DNA of 6,758 bases from Lysobacteraceae bacterium. Lineage in GTDB: Bacteria > Pseudomonadota > Gammaproteobacteria > DSM-19610. The translations under genes and the position numbers were made by a program. Where the stretch lies: the NCBI GenBank assembly GCA_020201295.1, contig JAIVHA010000229.1, positions 1 through 6,758 of the forward strand, in the 5' to 3' direction. Shown piece by piece: positions 6,058 through 6,758 of this stretch (position 1 is the first letter of the stretch; each line of letters opens with the position of its first letter). The notes below the pieces were generated by a model, which was not told the DNA's origin, searched no databases, and worked only from the letters and a program-made list of their open reading frames with translations.

Positions 6058-6758
6058 GCCGCGTGCTGGTCTGGTGGCAAACCCTTCGACCACGCACACT
6101 GCCGGCCGCGCTGGGGCCCGTTCTTCTCGCGCAGGTCCTGGTCGTTCCGGGGCGCTTTTCCTGGCTCACGGCAACCCTCTGCGTCGTCTGCGCGCTGGCC
6201 CTGCAGCTGGCGGTGAACCTGGCCAACGACCTCTTCGACGGCCTTTCCGGCGTGGATCAGGCCGATCGACTGGGGCCGACCCGTGCCCTGCAGGCCGGGC
6301 TTCTAAGCGCCCGCGACCTACGCGTCGGCCTGGTACTCACACTCGGCGTCGCGATCGTGTCGGGACTCTGGCTGATCGCCTTCGGACACTGGCTGCTCTG
6401 GGTTCTCGGCGCATTGTCCGTGCTTGCGGTCCTTGGCTATAGCGGCGGCCGCCGACCCTATGCCAACCTTGCGCTGGGGGAACTGGCAGTCTGGTTCTTT
6501 TTTGGCCCGGTGGCCGTCCTCGGCAGCCTGTTGGCCCATCGTAGTCCGATCGGATACGAAGCGGTTCTTGCCTCCCTGCTGGTAAGCCTGCCCGTGGCTG
6601 CCATCTTGGTGGTCAACAATCTGCGCGACCGTCACACCGACAGGCGCGCCGGAAAACTCACCCTCGCAGTCCGCCTCGGTGATCGACGGACCCGCATTCT
6701 CTTCGCCGGCCTCATCCTGGGCCCGCTGCTGCTGTCGCTGCCGCTGGGGCTACCGATG
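6054..6758 (+). CDS. menA: 1,4-dihydroxy-2-naphthoate polyprenyltransferase (MenA), 3'-truncated by window edge
   Basis: MenA attaches the polyprenyl chain to 1,4-dihydroxy-2-naphthoate in the membrane, giving demethylmenaquinone. The first 235 residues are present, read from a GTG start, and the frame runs open off the window; full-length MenA is about 290-300 residues. The UbiA-family first Asp-rich motif is NLANDLFDGLSGVD (residues 55-68, with Asn58, Asp59, Asp62 and Asp68). The second is NNLRDRHTDRRAGKLTLAVRLG (written by position: 188-209, with Asp192 and Asp196). GGRRPYANLALGELAVWFFFGPVAV (131-155) is typical of MenA rather than UbiA. WWQTLRPRTLPAALGPV at the N-terminus fits the family too. 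Hydrophobic segments recur at roughly 40-57, 91-109, 113-129, 144-160, 170-187 and 215-232. It suggests that the organism makes menaquinone, a plausible partner of the Isp-type hydrogenase, though the gene is not in that operon. Confidence 0.92.
   Translation, partial: MSRVLVWWQTLRPRTLPAALGPVLLAQVLVVPGRFSWLTATLCVVCALALQLAVNLANDLFDGLSGVDQADRLGPTRALQAGLLSARDLRVGLVLTLGVAIVSGLWLIAFGHWLLWVLGALSVLAVLGYSGGRRPYANLALGELAVWFFFGPVAVLGSLLAHRSPIGYEAVLASLLVSLPVAAILVVNNLRDRHTDRRAGKLTLAVRLGDRRTRILFAGLILGPLLLSLPLGLPM

Overview
The window is GC-rich DNA (by eye around 60%) that most resembles a sulfur-metabolising gammaproteobacterium of the purple sulfur (Chromatiales) type. This rests on one observation: the gene order [NiFe]-hydrogenase small subunit, isp1, isp2, large subunit is the layout known for the stable membrane-associated Hyn hydrogenase of Thiocapsa and Allochromatium (often classed as group 1e). 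The taxonomic call is an inference.

Positions 2-4329 hold one plus-strand operon. The small subunit is cut at its 5' end by the window edge. It is followed by Isp1, a five-helix b-type cytochrome like DsrM/NarI, and by Isp2, an iron-sulfur protein like HdrD/DsrK. The large subunit comes last. Isp1/Isp2 and Isp2/large subunit are joined by ATGA overlaps. The expected logic is that H2 is split at the NiFe site of the large subunit, electrons pass along the small-subunit clusters, and Isp2/Isp1 exchange them with the quinone pool or a sulfur-linked acceptor.

The most notable feature is that the large subunit is broken. An N-terminal piece (2759-3310, with the first pair of Ni-binding cysteines) stops just after the GHPEY motif. 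A C-terminal piece (3307-4329, with the second Cys pair and the maturation tail) continues in another frame. About 50 residues normally found between them are absent. The join is itself an ATGA overlap. It could be a real deletion, a naturally split subunit, or an assembly error.

Three hairpins in a row (4338-4421), the last with a U-tract, end the operon. Beyond them lie a 109-residue acidic protein of unknown function (4545-4874), a convergent bile acid:Na+ symporter-family transporter on the minus strand (4893-5783), a 270-bp divergent intergenic region, and the 5' part of menA (6054 to the window end). MenA is the prenyltransferase of menaquinone synthesis and starts at GTG. The last three genes look like ordinary chromosomal neighbours, although menaquinone is a plausible electron partner for the hydrogenase. 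No tRNA, rRNA, CRISPR array or insertion sequence was seen.
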